Assembly (NCBI GenBank): GCA_014237465.1
Contig: JABZFM010000006.1
Coordinates: 124,001-188,000, forward strand
Reading direction: 5' to 3'
DNA: 64,000 nt
Source: Desulfobacteraceae bacterium
GTDB lineage: Bacteria; Desulfobacterota; Desulfobacteria; Desulfobacterales; Desulfosalsimonadaceae
A program made the position numbers and the translations under genes. Below, one piece after another: positions 26,934 to 34,616 of the stretch (its first letter is position 1; every line of letters begins with the position of its first letter). The notes beneath the pieces were generated by a model. It was not told where the DNA came from and made no database searches. It was given only the letters and a program-made list of their open reading frames with translations.

Positions 26934-27299
26934 ATGACACATTTTTTGATTGTTACATCCAATGAACATAAATTTTCAGAATTTACGAACGCACTGACCA
27001 GCGAAAACACAGTAGAAACCAGCCGGGCCGCTTCTTCAAAAGAAGCGCTGGATGCTATTTCCGGTGCCATTCCTGATTTAGTCATCATTGACGAAGAAGT
27101 AGGCGGAACACCGGGCCTGGAAATTGCCCGGAGCATCCTCATGAAAAATGCCATGGTGAATCAGGCCGTTGTGAGCCGGTTATCTTCGGAAGAATTTCAT
27201 GAAGTTTCCGAAGGGCTTGGCATTCTCGCCCAGCTGTCCCTGGAACCCGATGCTGCTCAGGCGAAAACCCTGCTGGATCTTTTAAAAAAGATGCCATAA
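26934..27299 (+). CDS. stand-alone receiver-like domain protein
   Basis: A 121-residue protein with the alpha/beta pattern of a response-regulator receiver: a likely phospho-acceptor aspartate in PDLVIIDEEVGG, then LEIARSILMKNAMVNQAVVS. The acidic pocket near the N-terminus is poorly conserved (SNEHKFSEF), so phosphorylation is uncertain. Its start codon directly abuts the stop of the scaffold fragment, making it the last gene of the orp-like run. Confidence 0.65.
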   Translation: MTHFLIVTSNEHKFSEFTNALTSENTVETSRAASSKEALDAISGAIPDLVIIDEEVGGTPGLEIARSILMKNAMVNQAVVSRLSSEEFHEVSEGLGILAQLSLEPDAAQAKTLLDLLKKMP

Positions 27300-27355
27300 A
27301 TCCCAAGGTCTTTTCTCTCTTTCCGAAAAAAGGCTTTTAAACATTTTAATCCTTG

Positions 27356-27393
27356 TGCCGTCTTTTCTGTTAATTCTTACAGAGAAGACGGCA
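27356..27393. terminator. strong hairpin after the orp-like cluster
   Basis: TGCCGTCTTTTCTGT pairs with ACAGAGAAGACGGCA (14 of 15 positions) across a short loop. No T-tract follows on the plus strand, so it may stall or process RNA rather than act as a simple terminator. The rest of the 27300-27529 gap shows nothing else. Confidence 0.45.
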
Positions 27394-27529
27394 TCATTGC
27401 CTGACTACCTTTCCCCGAACACTTCATTACGCATTGTCTTTATAAAACTTCTTTGACATCACAGTGTTTATTAGTATTAACTTTACTTGGGATCATTATT
27501 TATTTTGAACACGTAAAGATCTAAACGCG

Positions 27530-27994
27530 GTGATTTCTTTTTTTAGGGACATCTGGATTGTATTACGAAATATGTATTATGTACTGGAATTTTCATTAAT
27601 CACAATCTATCATGTATATCGCGAACAATATAACCGGGCGGTTACCACTAAAGGCGCCCGCAATTACTGGGCGGCCAAAACATTTAAGTCCGTAAAACTG
27701 ACATATGATGTCATTGCCCCGGAAGGAACCCGTTCCCGAACCAGACAATTAAATCCATTTAAAAAAGGCGGATTTATGGTCGCGCTTCAGACAAACGCGA
27801 TTATCATCCCCATCGGAATCTGGGGCACGGAAAGAGTCCTTCCCCCTGACGCCTGGCGATCCCGGATTGGTGGACATGTGGAAGTCCATATTGAAAAACC
27901 CATTGATACATCAAACTATACTATTGAAGACCGCGATGCCTTAATGGAAAAAGTCAGAAAGGAAATCAACGTACTGGGTGGTTATGACTCATAA
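27530..27994 (+). pseudogene. PlsC-like acyltransferase lacking the catalytic histidine motif
   Basis: A 154-residue open frame. The N-terminus (FFRDIWIVLRNMYYVLEFSL) and the substrate-binding motif PEGTRSR near residue 69 match 1-acyl-glycerol-3-phosphate acyltransferases. The usual 70 or so residues between them, including the NHxxxxD catalytic motif, are missing; AAKTFKSVKLTYDV joins directly to IAPEGTRSR. The frame is intact, so this is an internal deletion rather than a frameshift. There is no clear ribosome site at the GTG start. It is probably inactive as an acyltransferase. Confidence 0.75.
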
Positions 27995-28038
27995 ATTCAG
28001 GCAATTAATTAAATCCGATTATCAAGAAAGGAGCGTTT

Positions 28039-28560
28039 ATGGACGGCTGGAGCGAAGACGAAATTAAAAATAAAGAATTAATGGCACCCTGCGGCCTGTA
28101 TTGTGGAACCTGCGGCGTATACATTGCAAACCGGGACAAAAATGAAAAGTTCCGGGCGGTGATGGGCGGACTTTACGGCACCAAACCAGAAGAGACATCC
28201 TGTTCCGGATGCATGCAGCCGGACCCGCCCAAAGATCTCTATGTATATTGTAAAATGTGCAAAATCCGTGATTGCGTCAAATCAAAAGGATTTTATTCCT
28301 GCCATCAATGCGATGAGTGGCCTTGTGACGAGATCGAAAAATTCGGCCTTGAAACCGGCAAACGGGTCATGATGCGGACAATACCTGTATGGCGGGAAAA
28401 GGTTGCCGAACTCGGCGATGAAAAAGGAAGTGTGGAATGGGCCCGATCGGAATGTGAACGTTATCATTGTTCGTCCTGCGGTTATCCCCTTTTCAGGGGC
28501 GCCCAACGCTGCAGACAATGCAAAAAAGAGGTGGCCGATGAGCTGGACGGGTCACTCTGA
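28039..28560 (+). CDS. DUF3795-family cysteine-rich protein
   Basis: A 173-residue protein with 15 or so cysteines, including APCGLYCGTCGVYI at the N-terminus, CSGC, CKMC, CHQCDEWPCDEI and a C-terminal zinc-ribbon pair (CSSC, CRQC). The pattern is that of DUF3795, common in anaerobes and probably metal-binding; its function is not known. AAAGGAG precedes the ATG. Confidence 0.82.
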   Translation: MDGWSEDEIKNKELMAPCGLYCGTCGVYIANRDKNEKFRAVMGGLYGTKPEETSCSGCMQPDPPKDLYVYCKMCKIRDCVKSKGFYSCHQCDEWPCDEIEKFGLETGKRVMMRTIPVWREKVAELGDEKGSVEWARSECERYHCSSCGYPLFRGAQRCRQCKKEVADELDGSL

Positions 28561-28611
28561 TTGACGAGCGCAAAAAATTTCAACCTTTCTTGTTTTGCAG
28601 GAGGTCAGGCG

Positions 28612-28965
28612 ATGAAAATTTTTCACTACACGGAGCATAAACCTTTTCCAGCCAAAACATTGGGGATAGAAGATGCATCCGGCTTATCCATCCGGTTTCT
28701 GATTACCCAGGGTGATGGGGCTCCGAATTTTGCCATGATGCATCTTGAACTTGAACCCGGAGGCTGTACACCGAATCACCAGCATGGATGGGAAGAGGAA
28801 ATCTTTGTAAAAACCGGGGCCGGCAAGATAAAATCCGGCGACCAGACAACCGCCATCTGCCCGGGAGATGTAATCTATATCGCCCCGGATGAAGCCCACC
28901 AGTTTGTCAATACCGGTGAAGAAAACCTTGAACTTTTATGCGTGATACCGAACAATCCCGGTTGA
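28612..28965 (+). CDS. cupin-domain protein
   Basis: A 117-residue single cupin. Metal-binding motif 1 is visible as CTPNHQHGWEEEIFVKTGAG, and motif 2 as DVIYIAPDEAHQFVNTG. GGAGG precedes the ATG at 28612. Small cupins of this type bind a metal and a small ligand; no pathway context is visible. It may be co-transcribed with the DUF3795 gene. Confidence 0.85.
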   Translation: MKIFHYTEHKPFPAKTLGIEDASGLSIRFLITQGDGAPNFAMMHLELEPGGCTPNHQHGWEEEIFVKTGAGKIKSGDQTTAICPGDVIYIAPDEAHQFVNTGEENLELLCVIPNNPG

Positions 28966-29080
28966 TTTTTTTGATAAAATCTGTTGACCCGAAAAAATTC
29001 GGCATCCATCCATCCACAAAAATTGAGCAGATAGATAATACGCAATTTGTCATCCGCATTGAAAAAAAAGCCGCATTATC

Positions 29081-29365
29081 ATGAAAGACGGGGAAAAAAA
29101 ATTAGATAACGTTTCAAAACGATTTCAGGCCATCCCGGGGGTGGGCAAAAGTCTTTCCAAGGACCTTGTTGATTTGGGGTATCAAACAGTTGAAGAACTG
29201 AAAAACGAAAACCCGGAAACCATGTACCGGAATCTGTGCCGCCGCAGGGACCGCCATATTGACCGATGCGTCCTTTATGTGTTCCGGTGTGCGGTTTATT
29301 ATGTCAGTCATGCCGAACACAACCCGGAACTGCTCAAGTGGTGGAACTGGAAAGACGCACCCTGA
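29081..29365 (+). CDS. helix-hairpin-helix protein of the Cdd1 (pathogenicity locus) type
   Basis: A 94-residue protein with a helix-hairpin-helix element, FQAIPGVGKSLSKDLVDLGY, followed by a conserved basic region with Cys (MYRNLCRRRDRHIDRCVLYV). It matches the small Cdd1-type family named from a pathogenicity locus; a DNA-binding role is likely from the fold, but the biological role is unknown. No ribosome site is evident before the ATG. Confidence 0.78.
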   Translation: MKDGEKKLDNVSKRFQAIPGVGKSLSKDLVDLGYQTVEELKNENPETMYRNLCRRRDRHIDRCVLYVFRCAVYYVSHAEHNPELLKWWNWKDAP

Positions 29366-29485
29366 TACCTGTCAAACATCAGAGTCAATACTTCACTGTT
29401 GATCAATTACAAAAACCATATTATCAATAATATATGAAATCCGGTTGCCTTAGGGTTCACAAACCGTACTTTATGTAAGGAGGAT

Positions 29486-29917
29486 GTGATGGATTCAATG
29501 CATTTAATAGCACCCTGCGGCCTGGCTTGCAGTGCTTGCCCCATGCATCTGGCAAAAGACTCACCGGGCCTGAAAATTTCATTATCCGACAAACTGGGTT
29601 TCCATCGAAAAGGTAAGGTGACATTTTCCGGGTCTGAGATTCGATTTTATCCGGCATTCAAACGGAAAAAGGGTTATTCAATGGACTTAAATGAAATCAT
29701 TAATTTTTTTCATCGATTGATAGTGTTTCATCCATTCATTTCCATGGGCATTGCAGCAGCCCTCGGTATTCTGGTATATATTAAGCTCAAAGAAGTATTG
29801 AAAATAATATTTATCTCTCTGGCAATCGGTGCTGTCTGTTATATTCTTTATTGTTTACTGGGCGCAACTGAATCCGGTTTTTTTCAAAAAAAGAAAATGA
29901 TACATAAGAGCTTGTGA
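29486..29917 (+). CDS. chimeric protein: truncated DUF3795 start joined to a two-helix membrane protein
   Basis: A 143-residue frame. Residues 1-40 resemble the first part of DUF3795 proteins (LIAPCGLACSACPMHL). After about residue 65 an independent-looking protein begins, MDLNEIINFFHRLIVFHPFI, with two hydrophobic helices (ISMGIAAALGILVYI and IFISLAIGAVCYILYCLLGA). AAGGAGG precedes the first ATG. I think it is a DUF3795 gene truncated by a deletion that fused it to a neighbouring membrane gene. The second start may be the functional one. Confidence 0.55.
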   Translation: MMDSMHLIAPCGLACSACPMHLAKDSPGLKISLSDKLGFHRKGKVTFSGSEIRFYPAFKRKKGYSMDLNEIINFFHRLIVFHPFISMGIAAALGILVYIKLKEVLKIIFISLAIGAVCYILYCLLGATESGFFQKKKMIHKSL

Positions 29918-30573
29918 TGCAAAAATATATTCAATCATCGCCAACAATTGACTTTGAACATCCGGCGGTACAGGAATTTGTCCAAAAACATGCCGGAAGT
30001 TCGGAAAACCAGACAACGCAGGCGGTCCGTCTTTATTACGCGGTTCGCGACAAAATCCGGTACGACCCCTACTCCCTCGACCTGACCGTTAAAGGGCTCA
30101 GCGCCAGCAATACGCTCATAAGTGGCCGCGGCTGGTGTGTTGCCAAAGCCATCCTCCTGGCCGCGTGCTGCAGAAGCCTGAAAATTCCGGCACGCCTCGG
30201 CTTCGCGGATATCCGCAACCATCTGTCAACCCAACGCCTGCGCGAACAAATGCAGACCGATATATTTTACTGGCACGGGTATACATCCATCTATTTAGAC
30301 GACAAATGGGTCAAGGCAACTCCGGCCTTTAACATTGAACTGTGCAACAAGTTCAATCTTCGGGGGCTTGATTTTGACGGAACCGGCGACTCGATTTACC
30401 ACCCGTTTGATTTAAACGGCAACCGGCACATGGAATATTTAAATGACCGCGGCGACTTTGATGATGTTCCCATTGATGCAATTATTGAGACTTTTCAAAA
30501 AAAATATATTGTGGATGATTCACTGGAAAAAGCAGATTTTGAAAAGGATGTGGACCGGGAAACCGCCGGATAG
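29917..30573 (+). CDS. transglutaminase-like cysteine protease-fold protein
   Basis: A 218-residue transglutaminase-core protein. The nucleophile is probably the Cys in SGRGWCVAKAILLAA, with the His in FYWHGYTSIYL completing the core. No signal peptide is seen. These proteins hydrolyse or remodel peptide bonds, and the substrate is unknown. The ATG overlaps the stop of the preceding gene. A damaged copy of its C-terminal part lies at 35891, nearly identical in DNA over about 68 bases. Confidence 0.83.
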   Translation: MQKYIQSSPTIDFEHPAVQEFVQKHAGSSENQTTQAVRLYYAVRDKIRYDPYSLDLTVKGLSASNTLISGRGWCVAKAILLAACCRSLKIPARLGFADIRNHLSTQRLREQMQTDIFYWHGYTSIYLDDKWVKATPAFNIELCNKFNLRGLDFDGTGDSIYHPFDLNGNRHMEYLNDRGDFDDVPIDAIIETFQKKYIVDDSLEKADFEKDVDRETAG

Positions 30574-30691
30574 CCCGCGTTTCTCAATTACTAACTATTT
30601 TTAAATATTTGTTCAAAAAATGTTCTGTTGATTTCCCTTTATGCCGGAGGGACACTTTTTACGCCATCTTGTTCAATGTAAATTCTCATTT

Positions 30692-31300
30692 TTACTTCTG
30701 CAAGGACTTGCTCTCCTGTATGTCATCATAGAAGAATCTTTCCATCAGGCCTGCCGCAAACCGGGCGGCTTCGGATTTATCTTCTTCATCCGGATGTTTA
30801 GGATAGGTACGAAATATTTTATGAAATCCATTGCATTTGAACCTTCCCAGACTTGTTTGATGCAGCTTTTTTTCCATGGAATTAAGGCAGGCGTTTGCCG
30901 TAAGGGTACCGAATAACGGCGCCCCATAAGTAACAAAAACGGCGGACGCCTTAACGGATTCCAGTCCGGATAAAAATGTGTCAATTTTATCCGTTGGCAT
31001 TCCGCCGTGAACCGGTGACCCCACAACAATCAGATCATAGTCTTCCATCACGCATTCGCCTGCGCTATCTACATGAACAGAAGGACAGTTCAGTACGCTG
31101 GCGACTTCATCCGCGATCAGTTTAGTATTGCCGCTCCAGCTGTCATACACCACAATGGCTTTAAGGTCCTCAAAACCTGTTTGAACAGTTCTGTCAGCCT
31201 CCTTGTTAAAAGTCATCACCGCGTTGTGGGTGGTGCATCCCGAAAAAAGGATATTCACGAAAAAAGCTATGAAAATTGAGCAAAATAACCGTCTATTCAT
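30692..31300 (-). CDS. flavodoxin-like lipoprotein
   Basis: A 202-residue protein with a lipoprotein signal (FVNILFSGC; Cys near residue 22) followed by a flavodoxin fold: IVVYDSWSGNTKLIADEVAS is the FMN-phosphate loop, and IVVGSPVHGGMPTDKI and VFVTYGAPLFG form the isoalloxazine loops. A flavodoxin exported as a lipoprotein is unusual, as flavodoxins are normally cytoplasmic. The start at 31300 follows GGGGGATGAA. Confidence 0.8.
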   Translation of the reverse strand: MNRRLFCSIFIAFFVNILFSGCTTHNAVMTFNKEADRTVQTGFEDLKAIVVYDSWSGNTKLIADEVASVLNCPSVHVDSAGECVMEDYDLIVVGSPVHGGMPTDKIDTFLSGLESVKASAVFVTYGAPLFGTLTANACLNSMEKKLHQTSLGRFKCNGFHKIFRTYPKHPDEEDKSEAARFAAGLMERFFYDDIQESKSLQK

Positions 31301-31414
31301 TTCATCCCCCATTAATTTTCAATTAATGACAACAAACAGGTTTACTTTGAAAAATGATTATTTTTTAGCATATGTTCATAATTAATACAAGGTGAACGTT
31401 TTGTGATTTTAAAT

Positions 31415-31642
31415 CTAATTCGGGAATAAAATGACACTTTCCAGGTCATCCAGCATTCTCTGGATATTTAAATCGTATTTTTTTGCAACCGCTGCTAACG
31501 TCTCAAAAAGTGCATTGCAGCAGATACACTCCCCTGCGGGTTCGTCATACTGCTTAAATACGACTTCAGTCTCACGATATTGGCTGACAATGTCGAGAAC
31601 TGTCATTTCCGGCGTGATTTCAGGTTTTTTTGTTTGGCCCAT
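31415..31642 (-). CDS. DUF1858-like protein
   Basis: A 75-residue protein with MTVLDIVSQYRETEVVFKQY followed by CICCNALFETLAAVAKKYDL, the DUF1858 pattern that often accompanies hybrid-cluster or redox proteins. The frame stays open for about 34 codons upstream without an ATG (residues like IAGNPSKPVVVARV), so an alternative start or a lost 5' end is possible. No partner gene is adjacent. Confidence 0.7.
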   Translation of the reverse strand: MGQTKKPEITPEMTVLDIVSQYRETEVVFKQYDEPAGECICCNALFETLAAVAKKYDLNIQRMLDDLESVILFPN

Positions 31643-31807
31643 CGTCTGTCTGCCTGTTTCCGGCAGTGCCGCCAGGGCCCGATTGTTTACTTTTTTGACC
31701 CGTGCGACGACTACCGGTTTTGATGGATTGCCGGCAATCAGCGTTTAGGCCAATGACTGCGCGGCTGGTTTTTAATGAAATTTGGCACAAATATCTATCT
31801 GCATAAA

Positions 31808-32947
31808 TTAAAATCCAAATGCCGCCTGAACAGTAACAATGTCGACGGTATGATCGTCATCATCCGCCACGGACCATTCCGCGGTTAATTTATTGGCAGG
31901 GCCGTTAATATAGTAATTGCATCCAACGCCATATACGGTTGTATCATCGGCGCCACTCACGTCCGGTATGATCTTTTCATAATGTCCGAAAGGTTGAATA
32001 TTACCGGCAAACAAAACTCCTGCCTTGACTGTCACGATTTCGCAATTCCCACCAGACTTCAGATCAGTCCATGTAATACCGTTCACAGAGTTTTTAATTG
32101 TGATATAGGAAGCTTCCGCAGTCACGGCAACATCACCCATCGGGAAGTCAAGATGTACGTCGCCTGTATATGCTTCATAATTACATTTCTTGCCATCGAG
32201 AATCAGATCCGACTGAGAGTCAAAACCTGCGCCAATGGCTAAGATCTTCTTTTTACCAAGGTAGGTCCCCTTGTTAAACCATGAGGTTTCAGGGTCGAAC
32301 AGATTCAGGCTAATCCGGCCCGCGAACCTTAACGTGTCATCCGGATTGGTTGCCGCACTTTCCGCCCCTTCACCGACCATGAAGCGGTACTGGAGTTTAT
32401 CATCTATAACGTTACCCCACAGTGTGATGCTGTCATCCCGTCCCACCTTGCTCGGATAAAAAATATTGCTGCGAAGACCGCCCTGACCCCAGTCGAGATC
32501 CGTGGTCAGCAACGCTTTGGTGGAAGTAGTGCCGTAATTTCGGGTAAAGGGGATGTACATCCGCCCGACCTGAACCATTAAATCGTTATCGTAGAGTTTG
32601 TAAGTGACCCAGGCGTCTCTTACTGCAAGGCCGCTGCCAAGCCCCATACTTGGATTATCCATACCTTCTTGCCCGATACGGTCAGCGGCATAATGCATAA
32701 ATAAGCTCAGTTCAGGTGTAACGGTACCTTTGACGCTAAAATAGGAACGTCGGACCATGAAATCATTCAAACTGTCATCCCCCTCCCCGTCGCCGTCCCG
32801 ATCATAATCTCCGAGATACTGGTACCATGCCTGACCCCAGTATCCGACACTTAAAGAAATATCGCCATCCCGATACACTTCAAGTGACCATGCCATTGAC
32901 GGTAATAAAATCAGCCCGATTAATAAAAACAGGGTTCTTCGAATCAT
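31808..32947 (-). CDS. outer-membrane porin (phosphate-selective/OprP-like)
   Basis: A 379-residue protein with a signal peptide (TLFLLIGLILLPSMAWSLEV) and alternating beta-strand pattern ending in VQAAFGF with the terminal aromatic residue of outer-membrane barrels. Segments such as RRSYFSVKGTVTPELSLFMH and VGRMYIPFTRNYGT resemble the porin O/P family. AAAGGAG precedes the ATG. It begins 27 bases after the kinase-like gene and is probably the last member of the yedE operon, giving that transport unit an outer-membrane entry. Confidence 0.8.
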   Translation of the reverse strand: MIRRTLFLLIGLILLPSMAWSLEVYRDGDISLSVGYWGQAWYQYLGDYDRDGDGEGDDSLNDFMVRRSYFSVKGTVTPELSLFMHYAADRIGQEGMDNPSMGLGSGLAVRDAWVTYKLYDNDLMVQVGRMYIPFTRNYGTTSTKALLTTDLDWGQGGLRSNIFYPSKVGRDDSITLWGNVIDDKLQYRFMVGEGAESAATNPDDTLRFAGRISLNLFDPETSWFNKGTYLGKKKILAIGAGFDSQSDLILDGKKCNYEAYTGDVHLDFPMGDVAVTAEASYITIKNSVNGITWTDLKSGGNCEIVTVKAGVLFAGNIQPFGHYEKIIPDVSGADDTTVYGVGCNYYINGPANKLTAEWSVADDDDHTVDIVTVQAAFGF

Positions 32948-32974
32948 TTCAGCATCTCCTTTTCGTTAAAATTT

Positions 32975-33847
32975 TTATAAATTTAAATGGTTTTCAGAAT
33001 AAAACCGTTTCAGACTTTCCGGGATCTGTTTGATGATGTCAATTACCTGCGTACCGGGATCCGGTTCTGCCATTTCTCCGACCATGCGGCTGATTATTGA
33101 CGAATATATGCAGGCTGCCTGAACATCTTTTCCCATCCCTGTCAAAGCGGCAACCAGACCGGTAATAATATCACCGGTGCCGCCGATGGCTTCCAGCGAA
33201 GGAATCATCGGTTCTGAAACGATTTTTAAAATTCCGGTTGCATCCGCCAGAATATCCTGTTCCCCCTTTACCAGCAGATAGCGGGCCGCATTGCTGTATT
33301 GATACGCCTTTGCAATCAATTCCGACACGCGGTTTTCTTCATGAAAAATAAATCCACGCGTATAAAACGGATGGGGCGCTGATTCATCGGCCAGAAACGC
33401 CAGTTCTCCGATGTCCGGAGTGAACACATCATAGGCATCTGCCTGTCCGCTCATTTTTGCCGCATACATAAAACCGGCATCAGCGATCAGCACCGGTCGC
33501 TCGGACATTTCAGAAACAGCAAACAGCACCCGATTATGCCAGTCCACATCCGGCTGAATATAATGAAACGTTAAACCGTCATATTCCCGGCCGGGAAGTG
33601 TCTTTTCAAGATATGCATAGAGTTTGCGGCTGCCCGCTCCCCTTCCGATATCACCAATGAGGTATGCGACCGGAGGTTGCGCATCAAAAAATTCACACAC
33701 CTGCACGGCAGTTGCCAGCAACGCAGGGGTGCCCCGATTGATGTCAACCGTCTGATTTTCTATGATCAATTTCCGGCCGGACAGGGTTACCGGGCCGCAG
33801 GTCAATGGAAAATTTTCATTCGGCACCGTACCGACTATTGCGAACAT
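32975..33847 (-). CDS. ribokinase-/NAD(P)HX dehydratase-like protein
   Basis: A 290-residue protein whose C-terminal motif AIGGTGDIITGLVAALTGMG matches the ATP-binding and catalytic region of the ribokinase/NAD(P)H-hydrate dehydratase fold; FTPDIGELAFLADE is also typical. Its first bases overlap the DUF3343-like gene by 13 bases. Similar genes sit beside yedE in other anaerobes, to my knowledge, but no reaction is established. Metabolite repair and a kinase function are both possible. Confidence 0.7.
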   Translation of the reverse strand: MFAIVGTVPNENFPLTCGPVTLSGRKLIIENQTVDINRGTPALLATAVQVCEFFDAQPPVAYLIGDIGRGAGSRKLYAYLEKTLPGREYDGLTFHYIQPDVDWHNRVLFAVSEMSERPVLIADAGFMYAAKMSGQADAYDVFTPDIGELAFLADESAPHPFYTRGFIFHEENRVSELIAKAYQYSNAARYLLVKGEQDILADATGILKIVSEPMIPSLEAIGGTGDIITGLVAALTGMGKDVQAACIYSSIISRMVGEMAEPDPGTQVIDIIKQIPESLKRFYSENHLNL

Positions 33848-34383
33848 TTTCGTATCATTTCTTCATAGGCTAGTTGAAGGGCATAGCCGCATAACGTGTG
33901 ACCGATACTGCGCGGGGCAGGTGCCTCATCCAGAGGTTTACCGATCATTTCGCCGGCCAGATACGGCACATCCGGACATCCGCCGCCGGAAATATTCACC
34001 ACCGTCATGGATGTTTTATCTACGGTGATTTTCATATTCGCGGCTCGGACCATCAGAAACTGTCCGTAATCTTTGGTAAAAAAAATATTCACCGGCTCCA
34101 GCAAAGGCCCTGAGACCGGCACCACTTTCAGGGGGAAAATATTTTCCGTTTCCAGAGCCCTGAGGATTTCAAGCTCCTCTATCAATGGAAATTCAATCAC
34201 CAGATCACACCCGGTGCGAATTTCCGGCGGCGGTCCCATGACACGGATCCGCCAATCTCCTTTTTTCAGGATGGTTTCGCACCGGATCACTTCACTGGTA
34301 TTTTCAAATACCATTATTCCTCGGTCTTTGATCACTTTGACCGGAGAGTGCTTCTTTTTTTTGAAAAGTGTTAAAAGGCCCAC
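33835..34383 (-). CDS. DUF3343-like protein of the yedE cluster
   Basis: A 182-residue protein. The first half (IMVFENTSEVIRCETILKKG, then IRVMGPPPEIRTGCDLVIEF) matches DUF3343, a short domain that often travels with selenium/sulfur carrier genes. The second half, with VNISGGGCPDVPYLAGEMIG, is unfamiliar and contains a conserved-looking GGGC motif. It lies 3 bases after tusA and overlaps the kinase-like gene, so it is tightly coupled. Confidence 0.7.
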   Translation of the reverse strand: MGLLTLFKKKKHSPVKVIKDRGIMVFENTSEVIRCETILKKGDWRIRVMGPPPEIRTGCDLVIEFPLIEELEILRALETENIFPLKVVPVSGPLLEPVNIFFTKDYGQFLMVRAANMKITVDKTSMTVVNISGGGCPDVPYLAGEMIGKPLDEAPAPRSIGHTLCGYALQLAYEEMIRKCSQ

Positions 34384-34386
34384 GCT

Positions 34387-34605
34387 TTATCCCCTGTGAA
34401 TCTCTAATCGGTAAGAGTCTTCTTCTTCCGTGATATTTAGAACTTTCCACCCCTGGCTCTCAACCGCACGGCTGACATTTTCTTTAGAAGCTTCCGTATC
34501 CACCAGAACCACGATTTCAGCTGCGGTTGTTTTTTTTAATTCATCAAGGGTCATTAATACCGGTTGCGGGCAGGAAAGCCCCCGGGCATCAACTGTTGTT
34601 TCCAT
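34387..34605 (-). CDS. TusA/SirA-like sulfur (or selenium) carrier protein
   Basis: A 72-residue protein of the TusA fold with the defining motif VDARGLSCPQPVL, whose cysteine carries persulfide or selenosulfide. GTAAGGAGG precedes the ATG. It stands 11 bases after yedE and 3 bases before the DUF3343-like gene. In this setting it resembles YedF, the carrier associated with putative selenium transport. Confidence 0.9.
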   Translation of the reverse strand: METTVDARGLSCPQPVLMTLDELKKTTAAEIVVLVDTEASKENVSRAVESQGWKVLNITEEEDSYRLEIHRG

Positions 34606-34616
34606 TGTTTACCTCC

